Below, piece after piece: positions 1 to 8,625 of a stretch of DNA of 64,000 bases. The notes beneath the pieces were generated by a model. It saw only the letters and a list, made by a program, of their open reading frames with translations. It was not told where the DNA came from and did no database searches. The translations under genes were made by a program, and so were the position numbers. Source of the stretch: Strigamia acuminata (lineage: Eukaryota > Arthropoda > Chilopoda > Geophilomorpha > Linotaeniidae); assembly GCA_949358305.1 (NCBI GenBank), contig OX442314.1, forward strand, positions 36,141,608-36,205,607. The letters run 5' to 3'. The first letter of the stretch is position 1. Each line of letters starts with the position of its first letter.

Positions 1-1
1 A

Positions 2-1516
2 GCCAACGTCGACGCAGCCAACGAAGCCGCGAAAACCAAAATCAAGACCGCTAACGACGCCGAAAGAGAAGCCGCGAGAATTAATTCGCAGTTACACGGA
101 GAAAGGAAATCAACCATCCGGATAAAGCAAAACAACGGGGTCCTGAGCGGAACAGCCGTAAATGGAATCTTTCCCCCCGGAACTCAACTAGCCGCGACTT
201 CTCCAAATTTAACCAATCAAAATTCCCCTCAACACCAGAATTCTTCGCAAAACCACCAATTCCTTCCTCAAAACGGAAATATTTCACCGAGTTATGGGAG
301 TCAGAGCCAATCCGACCCCATATTGGAAGAGCGATTACGAATGATAGAAGAACACATACGTGCCGATTCACGGACCGGCCGAAACCAAGACTTGGATGAA
401 CGAGACGAACAGAATGAAAACCTACTCCGAAAATATTCAGCCGACCGCTGGGCGTTAGATAACAAAGACCGAAACATCAAGTGGCCCCAGCTGCGCCTGA
501 TGAAATTCGACGGTACGTGGAGGGCAGGAAATAAATTTCTAAATGAGGTGGCACTCACCATCTCGAGACTCGGAGCCGAACCAGACGAAATGGTAGTTAA
601 GGGGCTGCCAGAAATGCTGGTAGGAGAGGCGAGAGAATGGTATGTGGAGGCGAACTTGAAGTATTGGGAGCAATTTGTGGTCGCCTTCAATACGCAATAT
701 GGCGAGACACAAAAAGAGATTAGACAACGAGTCAGTCTCATGCAGCAGGCGACCGGAGAAGAGCTACGAGCCTATTTTCTGCGAGCTAAAAGTCTGTTCA
801 ATGAACTGTATACTCCGCTGGACGCTTACGCTCAACGACTAATTTTTGATAAAGGATTGAACGAGGCATCCAAAAAGGTGCTTCGCGACATGAACGCTCC
901 AACAACCGACAGCTTCGAACAACTGTTGAAATTTGTCGATAAACGTCACGAAGAAGTAAATGACCGGTACACAGACGCTCTAACACCGGAAGAAAGAAAA
1001 TTAGTCCAACTTCGCATACAGCGAATCCACGCCAGAAATAACGACGCAGGGCGATTAATCCGGTCGCGAACGTTCCTAAACGGAGACATAGAGGCGGCCC
1101 CACCAAAGAAACCCAGCGACAAGTCGACTTCTAACCCGATACCGGCTCCAAAAGCTTACAGAGCCAGTACGAACTCCGACGCAACTAACCTCGAAGACGG
1201 GAGAGAAAGTGAAGAAGACGACTCCGAGCAGAACTCAGAGGGCGACGCGAATAAAACCGAGCATCACAACCCAAAGAGTGACAAGCATTACGAAAAAAGG
1301 GATTTCACAAAACGATCATTCACACGGACGGAAAACTCTACTACAAGACCTTGCAATTATTGTAACGAGGTGGGACATTGGAGGAGGGATTGCCCGAAAC
1401 GAAAAAAGAGGAAGGAAGAGAAGAAAGCCGCCGAGAACGAAGCATTGTTAGAAAAGCTAACAGCTAAATTTGAAGAATTGACAAAAAACTGGTTAAAGCA
1501 GACAGAGAAAAAATAA
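2..1516 (+). CDS. gag: Gag polyprotein of element P (5' truncated)
   Basis: The frame is open from base 2, so the true start lies upstream; the in-frame TTG at 323 is not a credible start. The N-terminal part is Ala/Asn/Gln-rich and polar. Residues encoded from about 480 to 1050 form a retrotransposon capsid-type domain. A CCHC zinc knuckle (CNYCNEVGHWRRDC, spacing CX2CX4HX4C) lies at about 1351-1395 and should bind the element RNA. The Lys/Glu-rich tail ends at TAA 1514-1516. The role is virus-like particle assembly and RNA packaging in the cytoplasm. The stop codon sits inside the predicted frameshift hairpin. Confidence 0.85.
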   Translation, partial: ANVDAANEAAKTKIKTANDAEREAARINSQLHGERKSTIRIKQNNGVLSGTAVNGIFPPGTQLAATSPNLTNQNSPQHQNSSQNHQFLPQNGNISPSYGSQSQSDPILEERLRMIEEHIRADSRTGRNQDLDERDEQNENLLRKYSADRWALDNKDRNIKWPQLRLMKFDGTWRAGNKFLNEVALTISRLGAEPDEMVVKGLPEMLVGEAREWYVEANLKYWEQFVVAFNTQYGETQKEIRQRVSLMQQATGEELRAYFLRAKSLFNELYTPLDAYAQRLIFDKGLNEASKKVLRDMNAPTTDSFEQLLKFVDKRHEEVNDRYTDALTPEERKLVQLRIQRIHARNNDAGRLIRSRTFLNGDIEAAPPKKPSDKSTSNPIPAPKAYRASTNSDATNLEDGRESEEDDSEQNSEGDANKTEHHNPKSDKHYEKRDFTKRSFTRTENSTTRPCNYCNEVGHWRRDCPKRKKRKEEKKAAENEALLEKLTAKFEELTKNWLKQTEKK

Positions 1517-1863
1517 ATCTGTCTGCACGCCCGGAAGACCGAACCCCGAATAGAACCACGAACGAAACAATTAACCAAGCAATCAACGAAATAATTACGG
1601 AAGAAATAGATAAATTAAAAATCGAATTAGATAATAAAGAAACCAGCGACTCAGATTCGGAAGATGAATTAAAAACCAAATGGAAAAACACCAATTGGTT
1701 AGAAAAACAAATTAAGGAATTACAGACGAAAATCGCTTATTTCACCACAGCCTACTTCACCACCGAAAAATTAAAATACCGTGGCTCAACCACTGGCAGA
1801 AGAAGAACCACCCCACCTCCTTCTATGAGTGCCCTCAAGGAGTCACTCGAGAGGAAGATGTAG
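1474..1863 (+). CDS. -1 frame extension of Gag in element P (pol-position remnant)
   Basis: The -1 frame has no stop between 1474 and TAG 1861-1863, so slippage at 1483-1489 would add about 125 residues to Gag. The product is acidic and coiled-coil-like in the middle (Glu/Lys/Ile/Leu-rich, with a Ser/Asp/Glu cluster) and ends in a Thr/Pro/Arg tail. No protease, RT or integrase motif is present. It may be what remains of pol after an internal deletion, or a dedicated Gag tail. The frame has no convincing ATG near its start, so frameshifting is the simplest route. Confidence 0.55.
   Translation, partial: RIDKKLVKADREKINLSARPEDRTPNRTTNETINQAINEIITEEIDKLKIELDNKETSDSDSEDELKTKWKNTNWLEKQIKELQTKIAYFTTAYFTTEKLKYRGSTTGRRRTTPPPSMSALKESLERKM
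1483..1526 (+). promoter_or_regulatory. Predicted -1 ribosomal frameshift signal of element P
   Basis: In the gag frame the bases read ACA AAA AAC, giving the slippery heptamer A AAA AAC at 1483-1489. After an 8-nt spacer, GCAGACAGA (1498-1506) pairs perfectly with TCTGTCTGC (1518-1526), a 9-bp stem. The 11-nt loop contains the gag stop. Heptamer, spacer and stem match the known architecture of retroviral -1 frameshift sites. The frame entered is open to 1861. Confidence 0.8.
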
Positions 1864-1930
1864 TCAAAAAACATTTTTAAAGAGAAATTTCGCAATGTCA
1901 TTTATCTTTTTATTTTATAACGACATTGCT

Positions 1931-1942
1931 GAGGAGGGGACG
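1931..1942 (+). other. Polypurine tract of element P
   Basis: A purine run (gaggagggga then cg) lies directly before the LTR start TGTGG, the position and composition expected for the plus-strand DNA primer. Confidence 0.6.
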
Positions 1943-2528
1943 TGTGGTGACCACGAGGTCATAAAAGTGTTTTTAGTATTTACAATAATTAATCGTCAGA
2001 TTATTACGAGAAAACTAGCTATACTAGTTTTACCGTTTCTGCGGAATCAACATGATGACGTCAGCCATTTTGCATAATTCCCCGAATTTATGCAAATACG
2101 TCATTTCCGGTCATTAGGGGGTATTTAAACCCGTGTTTTGACCGGAAGCGCGACTTACAGATATATCACAGCAACAGTAGCATCACACCTCACCTTTCAG
2201 GCCGAACACCACGGATTGATAGAGGACCGATGCCAGTTGCCCAAGTCATCTGTAACACCAAGCCAAAGATATTTGTCGTAGCAAAACTACGACCGAAATA
2301 TCTCATCATCGCCGAAGCGTTTTGCGAACACGTGTTTCGCCAGGACGCCATTAACCCTAGACAACCAGAAGCCACGTGTAAGACTGCCGTGCAGCAACAA
2401 TCGTATCCGACCAACAAGGATCCGAGACCAACCTTAAGTATTATTACTATTGTATTACAAGTGTGAAATAAAAGGTTTATTAGTAAGATATTGTGTAAGT
2501 TTATTTACCGGAAACCAAGGTTACGACA
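1943..2528 (+). repeat. 3' LTR of element P
   Basis: The segment begins TGTGGTGACC right after the polypurine tract and ends GGTTACGACA, so it has TG...CA ends. Inside are a TATA-like stretch near 2121 (GTATTTAAAC) and an AATAAA polyadenylation signal near 2466. The partner LTR is outside the window, so the ends rest on the motifs and not on a repeat comparison. Confidence 0.6.
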
Positions 2529-3611
2529 CGGTCGCGTGGTTTTCGGGCGTCAATTGGGTCTCGCATTCGTAAAACTTTCGCACGGTGTCGGAGTAGAAAT
2601 TCAAATGGTTTTCGAGGTCGTCGTCCGAATTTAATCGTTTCGTCAACAAACCGCTCTAAATGGATCTAAATGGATCAAGAAACAAGTAAACCAAAAAAAC
2701 TACGTTTTTGAAAAAGGCTTTTATGCTGTTATCCCTGAGAAATTTGAATCTATACAAAAAATTTGTCAAATGACAAATCATTTTTTAGCAAAAAAAAAAA
2801 AATGTAGCTCAGATCAAAAAGTTATCAGCACCATTTGAAAGAGCGGCAAATTCTGCACAGGAAACATATTTATAATTTTTTAAACCGTTCATTTTTCATA
2901 TTTTTTGTTTTTATGGCTAAATTCAAATTTCTTACTAAATTGACCATGCGGTAGCCGGCTACAATCGTAAAAAAACGTATTTGTTTTTACCGAATCGAAA
3001 AAAGAAACATACAGGCTTGTGCAGAATGAAATTTCCAATCCAATGAGCGTGGTTTCAGGATTTTTAAATCCTTTTTTAGTGCCGAAAACATCAAAATTCG
3101 TAGCGGGCGAACATTTTGGCATCCATTAAAAAACACGGGTTCCGCCAGGTGGCGCTCCGGTTTGCTTACAGTTTGCCGTAAATCAGAGTTTTCAGCATTC
3201 GTATTTCCAGTCCACAGCTCTGAAAAATGAGTCTTTTTTTTATTTCTTTTTTTCATAATGTGTGGAATGACCTGTTCTAGAGCGCTACAAAGCCCAAATT
3301 TTAATATTTTGGTACGCTGAATTGATATTTGGAAAAAACACCCAAATTTAGACAAACCGGAAGTTGAACTACACAAGTGAAGGTTCTAGGTTCTACCACC
3401 ACAAGTGAAAATCGTTATTACGATAAAAAAGGACCAATCAGATGACGTCAAATCACTAAATAGCCAATTGCAAAACGATTAAGTTCAAATGAACGAATCA
3501 ACAACAGTTTGGACAGGTACATAAACCCCCAACCAAACCAGAATAACATTGCTTCTCCAGCGAACCCGCAAATCGTCCGAATCCTTTCGTCTTCTCTGAG
3601 ATTATTTCGAA
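2529..3611. other. A/T-rich stretch without a supported gene
   Basis: No frame here looks like a protein and no RNA gene was recognised. The last part (about 3420-3611) is probably the 5' leader of the gag relic starting at 3612. An old LTR of that relic could lie in the rest, but no direct repeat with the sequence after 19405 was found by eye. Confidence 0.4.
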
Positions 3612-3715
3612 ATGGAACACGGAATGAATACACGTGCGTCAACCCGACGAGGAAATCACGATCCTCCAGAACCTAACGATGAGAATGTAGTTTCGAATTC
3701 AAATGGAATGCACTT
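3612..3715 (+). pseudogene. Gag relic, 5' piece (interrupted by element 1)
   Basis: ATG at 3612-3614 opens a frame that runs into the element 1 insertion point. Counting the ACTT target duplication once, it continues in frame at 18727: 104 + 679 bases = 261 codons including the stop. The first residues contain an H-x-MNTR motif, as does the N-terminus of element 3 Gag, marking this as the start of a related gag. Confidence 0.7.
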
Positions 3716-4735
3716 TGTAATGAGCTCAAATTACTGTGAAGAATATTAACAATAAAACTAAACTCATTGATGCCGTGCCAGGACTTATACAAATACTTCT
3801 CAAAATAACTTAATATTAACTCAAATGATAGGAGAAATAATGACTCAATTATTTCTCAATTAACAGACGATTTATTCAAACTTAGAATAAACACTAAATC
3901 AAATACAAGATATTAAAATACGGATATTATTTTGTGATAAAATGATAAATTAGATGACTGAAGAAATAATTTACTAAGAGAAATATAATTAAAAGCAAAG
4001 GAAAACGATAAAGAATCCAGTCGATTCGACGACTCCACTTCTCGGGAACGCCGAACGCTTGGATTCGCTTCGCTCGACGCTCGGCTCGGCTTCGGCGTTT
4101 CTTCAATACGGACACAATTCCGTCACAACTTCGTTCTCCTGACTCGCTCGGGCTCAATCCCGCTCTCTTCGTCCTTTCCAGGTCGCAACGTCGTCGTCGC
4201 GGCGTCGTTGCGGCTGATTCCGCTCAACAATCTCACACAGTCGCGCTCACTTCGCTTCGTCGCGAGTGAGGAAGTCTCAGTCCAACAATGGCTGTTGGCC
4301 AAGAATAGAAATCCCTCCAAACAATACTTGTTTGGCAAGATGAAACTCCCACTGTCACTAACTGAAGTAACAGCAAGAAATATCTCACAAATTGCTCTGG
4401 CAATTCGCAAGACTGAGTCCAAATACTCTGACAATCATTCACTAAATCCGCTTGTAGAATGGTGTTTTCTCAGGAAGATTTTGGTGACTGGTTGCTCTCA
4501 AAGTAGGTTTCAAACTGAGGAGTTTTTCTGCTCCTCACAGGAAGTGTTTCCTGCTCCGGGAGGTTGCGGGCTGGTTTCCTTGGCGACCACCCACAATTCC
4601 TCCCACCCTGCCTAACTCCCTTTATCTAGACAGGAAATCATAAAAAATATAAAATAAAATAAAACAATCTCCAATTTAATATTTTATTTCGGGCTCATTC
4701 CCGACACTTCATTAGTGACCACTAGGGTCACTACA
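3716..4735 (-). repeat. Element 1 LTR, 3' in coding sense
   Basis: This is a direct repeat of 17703-18722 with the same 1020-bp length and no difference seen. It starts TGTAATGAGC and ends GGTCACTACA on the + strand. In coding sense it carries AATAAA in its distal part. The middle is rich in CGA/GCG words, unlike the A/T-rich flanks. Confidence 0.95.
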
Positions 4736-4750
4736 CCTCCCCTCTTTTTA
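4736..4750 (-). other. Polypurine tract of element 1
   Basis: On the minus strand the bases next to the 3' LTR read AAAAAGAGGGGAGG. They directly abut the TGTAG LTR start, as required of a plus-strand primer. ORF3 ends only about 30 bases upstream. Confidence 0.85.
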
Positions 4751-4779
4751 GGAAGGTTCTCCGATTCTTCCTTCACTTC

Positions 4780-7700
4780 TTATTTCTCGATTCGGAAAAC
4801 TGACTCCGGAGTTGGAGCTTCGCTTTCGGAAACCGAAAATTTCGGCAGATGCTGGGTCGGTCCCGAAGTGGCGCCATTGTTGACATGGAGCCAGACTTCT
4901 TTGATGAACTTAGTCCTCGGGAATACTCGGTCATAGTCGATATCATATTTTTCGCGGGATCCGGTGGGTGGTCTCCGCACTGCAACTAGCCGTTGATGCT
5001 GAATTATACGTTTTGGCTCTCTAACAGCATTCTCGAGCCACTTCAATGCCTCATGGCATAACGTCGCATTATAGATAAGTAGAGTTCGCGCGTATTCGGG
5101 GAATCTCAGACCTGGATACAACTGTTTTATTTTCCTGTAGTCTTGGTTTGGATTCCTTTTCGTCCCTTTAGTGGCTGCTGAACTTCTGCCAGACGCTGTT
5201 TTTTGCGAGCTTCCACTAGCTCTATTTAAGGGCTCATTCCCTTCGACATCAAACATCTCAGTATCTGTGGTCAATTTCAACTCGACATCGGATTCTGGAG
5301 CTATTGCTTTTTTGGTTGGTTGGTGGCTCGGCGTGGCAGTCATAAAGACTGTGGGCACCGCCCCCTCCGCTGTTGGTGGGTCAGCTACTTGCTGCGCACA
5401 CGTCCCAAACTTTCGTTGCAGTTGCAAACTCTGTCTTCTCAGAATCCATTCGCCCCGCAATCTTAGCATGCACTGCCCCGATGTCTCTCCCGTTTTAAAA
5501 ACTTCTCGTTCCAATTGGGCCCGGATGACAGGTGGGTCTCCCAATACTGTTTTCCAGCTGTCGAGCAACTCGGGTGGGATGCCCATTGCTGACGTCCATA
5601 GGAAACTTGCGGCGATCAACGATGCTTCGACCGCTTGGAAAACTCCTGGAAACAAAAGTCTTATTAATGCCACTGACATTTGCACTTCGAACCAAGCTAG
5701 CCATTCTTTGGTTCTCAATTCGGTGGGTTGGGCGATGAAGGCTTGAGCGCATCTCCGTCGTTCATTTAGTGACTCTGCTAATTGGGCTTGCTGATACTCG
5801 TCCATTGTCGGGGTCAGAAGTCCTTGGTTACATAACGGAAATTTCAGATACATCGTCCACAGCTGTCGATAGTATTTATCAAAATCTTCGGCTAATTTGA
5901 CTGATGGGTCTATCGTGTACATCACGGTGGCTACTGATGGAATTGGCAATGATAAGTCCGTTTGGGGAATTGGTTCCGTAATTGGTTGCAAGTGAGGGTG
6001 AGGCACTCCCAAGGCGGCACTCGGCGTAGCTTTTGGTTGTACCTTCCTTGGATCTCGCATCCTCGGGCGCAGTATTCGCGATGGTCCTTTTTTCCGCGCT
6101 GGTTCCCTTGCCCTTTTCTCCCATGCCTGGGCTAAGGCCTCGTCAAGAGTCGGCAACTCTCGGCAGCTGGAAATCTCCGGTGATGACACTCGCGGCGTTG
6201 GCGTTGGTGGGCACGTGGTTGGAGTCCAGGTAATAGGAGTGTGCGCACTCCGTGGTGGTGTCTTTGGCGCCTGGTCCGATCTTGGAGGGGTGGCCGGCGG
6301 TGGTTTCTGCACTTCCTGCTGTCTTGGCGGGGTAGTAGGTGGTGTTCGTGGCCCTCTTTTGCTAGTTTCACCTCCCTGTTGTTTTTCAGTGTCGTGTATG
6401 ACTGTCGCTGTTGGCTCCCGTTCCTCCAAAATACGAACCGTCGTTTCAGCCAATTGCTGCTCTTTCTCCGAATCAGGCGATGGCGAACGTTGACACTCGT
6501 CCATTACCACGTATTGATCTAGCTCCATCTCGTGTGCCGTCAAATACTCGTCCGACGAACTTCTGCGAATTTGCACCTGTAGTGTCTCATCTTTACTTGC
6601 CGAAATTGTCACTTTTCTTGCTGGGCGCATTTCTGAATAGCGGTGTGACGACCGTGGGCGCTTCTTTGTCCGCTCAATTCGATTTCCTTCGGCTGACGGA
6701 CGCTTCTCTGTTGCTCGGTGGTGTCTAGGTACGTATTCTTGCTCTGTCGTTTCGTGTCGCCTCGAATTCCTTTTCGGACTTATTTCCGAGCTTCGTTGAT
6801 GCCTCTTTACTTCCCTCTCTGAATCTTTGTCTGTTCGACTTAATCTTTTCTCCATTGGAGGTTGACGAGAGAAATATTGCCATCTTGGACTCTTACTCCT
6901 TCGTCGGGGACTTTCTCTTCTGTTCCGACTTTGACATCTTCCCGTTTGGTATTTTTCTGGTGGCGAATTTCGATTTCCTTTTTGACTTTTCCTCGGACTC
7001 ATTTCCGAACTTCTGTACTCCTTTCGTTGAGATCGGAATTCCCTAGTGTAGTATTTTGGGCTGATTCTTCGAGGAGGAGTTGTCCTTTTGGGTCTCTCAC
7101 TCCTGGAATAACGGAGGGCTCCTCGTGATCTGGCTTCTCTTCCTCGCCGTTTGGTTTCTTCTTCTTCCGTTCTGACACATTTCAGAAACTCCACTTCCTC
7201 GTGTAATTCCTTCACCGTTTCTTCTGCCGCCTGCTCTAGTGCTGCCTCCCACTCGTCCTGCTCCTGCCGCTGTTGTTTGGCGTACACGAGCGGTCCAAAA
7301 TCCTCGGCTTGCGGCTCACCTTCTAAATTGAGCGGTGTGATGTTTTGGCCAATGAGTCCCGTCATATGGAGTTGGTGCATCTTGTACTGACTCTTTATGA
7401 AGTATGGCGGCTCTTTATCTAACTCCGGGGAAGGCAATAAGGCCTGAGCTTCGAGGTAAGCTGTCTTCTCCTCCATATATTTAGCCGCTACTTCTGGTGC
7501 TCCGGCTTTCAGCTTTGCCATCACCTCTTCCACGAATTTAAATTTGTTTGTCGCAGGATTCTTATATATTTTGAGATCGGCTGCTTTCTCTTCTTCTATC
7601 GGATATTCGTCTCCTATCATCTGGTTCCAAATTGGGCCATGTGTGTCCTCTGTAATTGGGATCTGTCTCAAAACTTCGTGGAAACATGTTTTGAATCCTT

Positions 7701-7878
7701 TAAATAGTCGTTTCGTCGTTCCCCAAAATCTTTGGATTGCTGTTGTGAAGGCTTTGCGTGCTTGAAATGCTGTATAACCTCTCTTGACGAATTCTCTCTT
7801 GTATCTATATGGAATTCTCCCTCGATGGATATTCCTTGGCAATCTAGCTGCTCTCGAAATTCTTCCCCACGACGCCAT
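4780..7878 (-). CDS. Element 1 ORF3: 1032-residue RS- and TPP-rich protein in the env position
   Basis: ATG at 7876-7878 in a good context (AGCCATGG) starts a 1032-residue frame. Residues 1-60 are basic with no signal peptide. About 210-235 are Glu-rich. About 240-450 are a dense Arg/Ser region with many RS, SPRR and SPK motifs, like the RS domains of splicing factors. About 515-590 are Thr-Pro-Pro repeats. The C-terminal third is more globular, with a hydrophobic stretch near 770-800 that lies inside a domain and not at an envelope-like anchor. There are no furin site, fusion peptide or N-glycosylated ectodomain features, so this is not a recognisable Env. A role in RNA binding, nuclear traffic or assembly is inference only. 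A possible 3' splice site ends at 7891, 13 bases before the ATG. Confidence 0.8.
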   Translation of the reverse strand: MASWGRISRAARLPRNIHRGRIPYRYKREFVKRGYTAFQARKAFTTAIQRFWGTTKRLFKGFKTCFHEVLRQIPITEDTHGPIWNQMIGDEYPIEEEKAADLKIYKNPATNKFKFVEEVMAKLKAGAPEVAAKYMEEKTAYLEAQALLPSPELDKEPPYFIKSQYKMHQLHMTGLIGQNITPLNLEGEPQAEDFGPLVYAKQQRQEQDEWEAALEQAAEETVKELHEEVEFLKCVRTEEEETKRRGREARSRGALRYSRSERPKRTTPPRRISPKYYTREFRSQRKEYRSSEMSPRKSQKGNRNSPPEKYQTGRCQSRNRRESPRRRSKSPRWQYFSRQPPMEKRLSRTDKDSEREVKRHQRSSEISPKRNSRRHETTEQEYVPRHHRATEKRPSAEGNRIERTKKRPRSSHRYSEMRPARKVTISASKDETLQVQIRRSSSDEYLTAHEMELDQYVVMDECQRSPSPDSEKEQQLAETTVRILEEREPTATVIHDTEKQQGGETSKRGPRTPPTTPPRQQEVQKPPPATPPRSDQAPKTPPRSAHTPITWTPTTCPPTPTPRVSSPEISSCRELPTLDEALAQAWEKRAREPARKKGPSRILRPRMRDPRKVQPKATPSAALGVPHPHLQPITEPIPQTDLSLPIPSVATVMYTIDPSVKLAEDFDKYYRQLWTMYLKFPLCNQGLLTPTMDEYQQAQLAESLNERRRCAQAFIAQPTELRTKEWLAWFEVQMSVALIRLLFPGVFQAVEASLIAASFLWTSAMGIPPELLDSWKTVLGDPPVIRAQLEREVFKTGETSGQCMLRLRGEWILRRQSLQLQRKFGTCAQQVADPPTAEGAVPTVFMTATPSHQPTKKAIAPESDVELKLTTDTEMFDVEGNEPLNRASGSSQKTASGRSSAATKGTKRNPNQDYRKIKQLYPGLRFPEYARTLLIYNATLCHEALKWLENAVREPKRIIQHQRLVAVRRPPTGSREKYDIDYDRVFPRTKFIKEVWLHVNNGATSGPTQHLPKFSVSESEAPTPESVFRIEK

Positions 7879-8625
7879 GGCTTCTTGGGTCTATGTAAAA
7901 CATTATTAAATTCAATTTTTCTCTTAACTTCATTGTATTTTTATCTTTCTCTGATGTGTGTGTTATTTTTGCGTGTTTATCTTGATTTTGAGTTTTAATT
8001 ATTCTAAATTTTCTCACAAGATGGCGCTCCGTGCTACTTTTTTGCGATAGGAGTCCTTCTTATGCCACTCTTTTGCAATTTTGGCGAATAAATTAGCACT
8101 TTCGTCATATAAAACCAGTTATTTAAGTGATAACTAATTTTATTTTAACTTATTTCAAGACATTCGACTCCTTTTCATTTTAAATCGTGATTTCGCCGAA
8201 CTTGTCACGTTGTAACGACATATTTCGTTCCGTCATTTCCACGAATACTTTAAGCACTTTCAAATAACACACCCGATGAGAGAAAATACTTCCTTATTCA
8301 TTTATATTTTCGACACATTTCGATTTTTACTACCTCACTGTGGTCCCGTCTTTTCGGTGGTGGTGATTTCCGTGGTTCGAACATCTTGAGATGAACTTCC
8401 GCTTAATCGGACCCTTCTTTCACTTGGCTGCACACTTTTTCTTCGTTTTTTGGTCGTTCTTCCCTCTTATTCTTACTGCCTTGTTGTTAAAATCCGGGAT
8501 GACTTTCTTAAACTTGCTATTGTTTTGATGTCAAGTTAACAAGTGAGATTCGCCTCGACCAATCACGTTCGAGCTGCGACGTCGTCCACTTCCGGACTCC
8601 CGAGTGACGTCGCTACCTTCTATTT
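7879..8625 (-). other. pol-ORF3 spacer of element 1 with candidate splice acceptor
   Basis: No gene is seen. Just before ORF3 the minus strand reads a pyrimidine-biased stretch ending ACATAG (AG at 7892-7891), a plausible 3' splice site for a subgenomic ORF3 message. The matching donor was not identified. Confidence 0.35.

Larger units (their letters stand above)
1..2528 (+). mobile_element. Element P: gag-only Ty3/gypsy-type LTR element, 3' part
   Basis: The segment holds a gag frame open from the window edge, a short -1 frame extension, a polypurine tract and a 586-bp LTR. Only about 430 bases separate the gag stop from the LTR, so there is no room for protease, RT, RNase H or integrase. 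The element must therefore depend on a partner for replication. Its capsid region resembles that of element 1 (matching tryptophan, MLVG and DRY-type positions), and both LTRs begin TGTRGTGACC in coding orientation, so it is probably a derivative of that lineage. The 5' LTR and start of gag are outside the window. Confidence 0.8.

Noticed and set aside
4123-4615. Open frames (103 and 135 codons) in element 1 LTRs, identical in both copies.
   Set aside because: Identity comes from LTR duplication; the sequences look like no protein.
4780-7878. ORF3 of element 1 as a retroviral-type envelope.
   Set aside because: No signal peptide, cleavage site, fusion peptide or C-terminal anchor; RS-rich composition does not fit.
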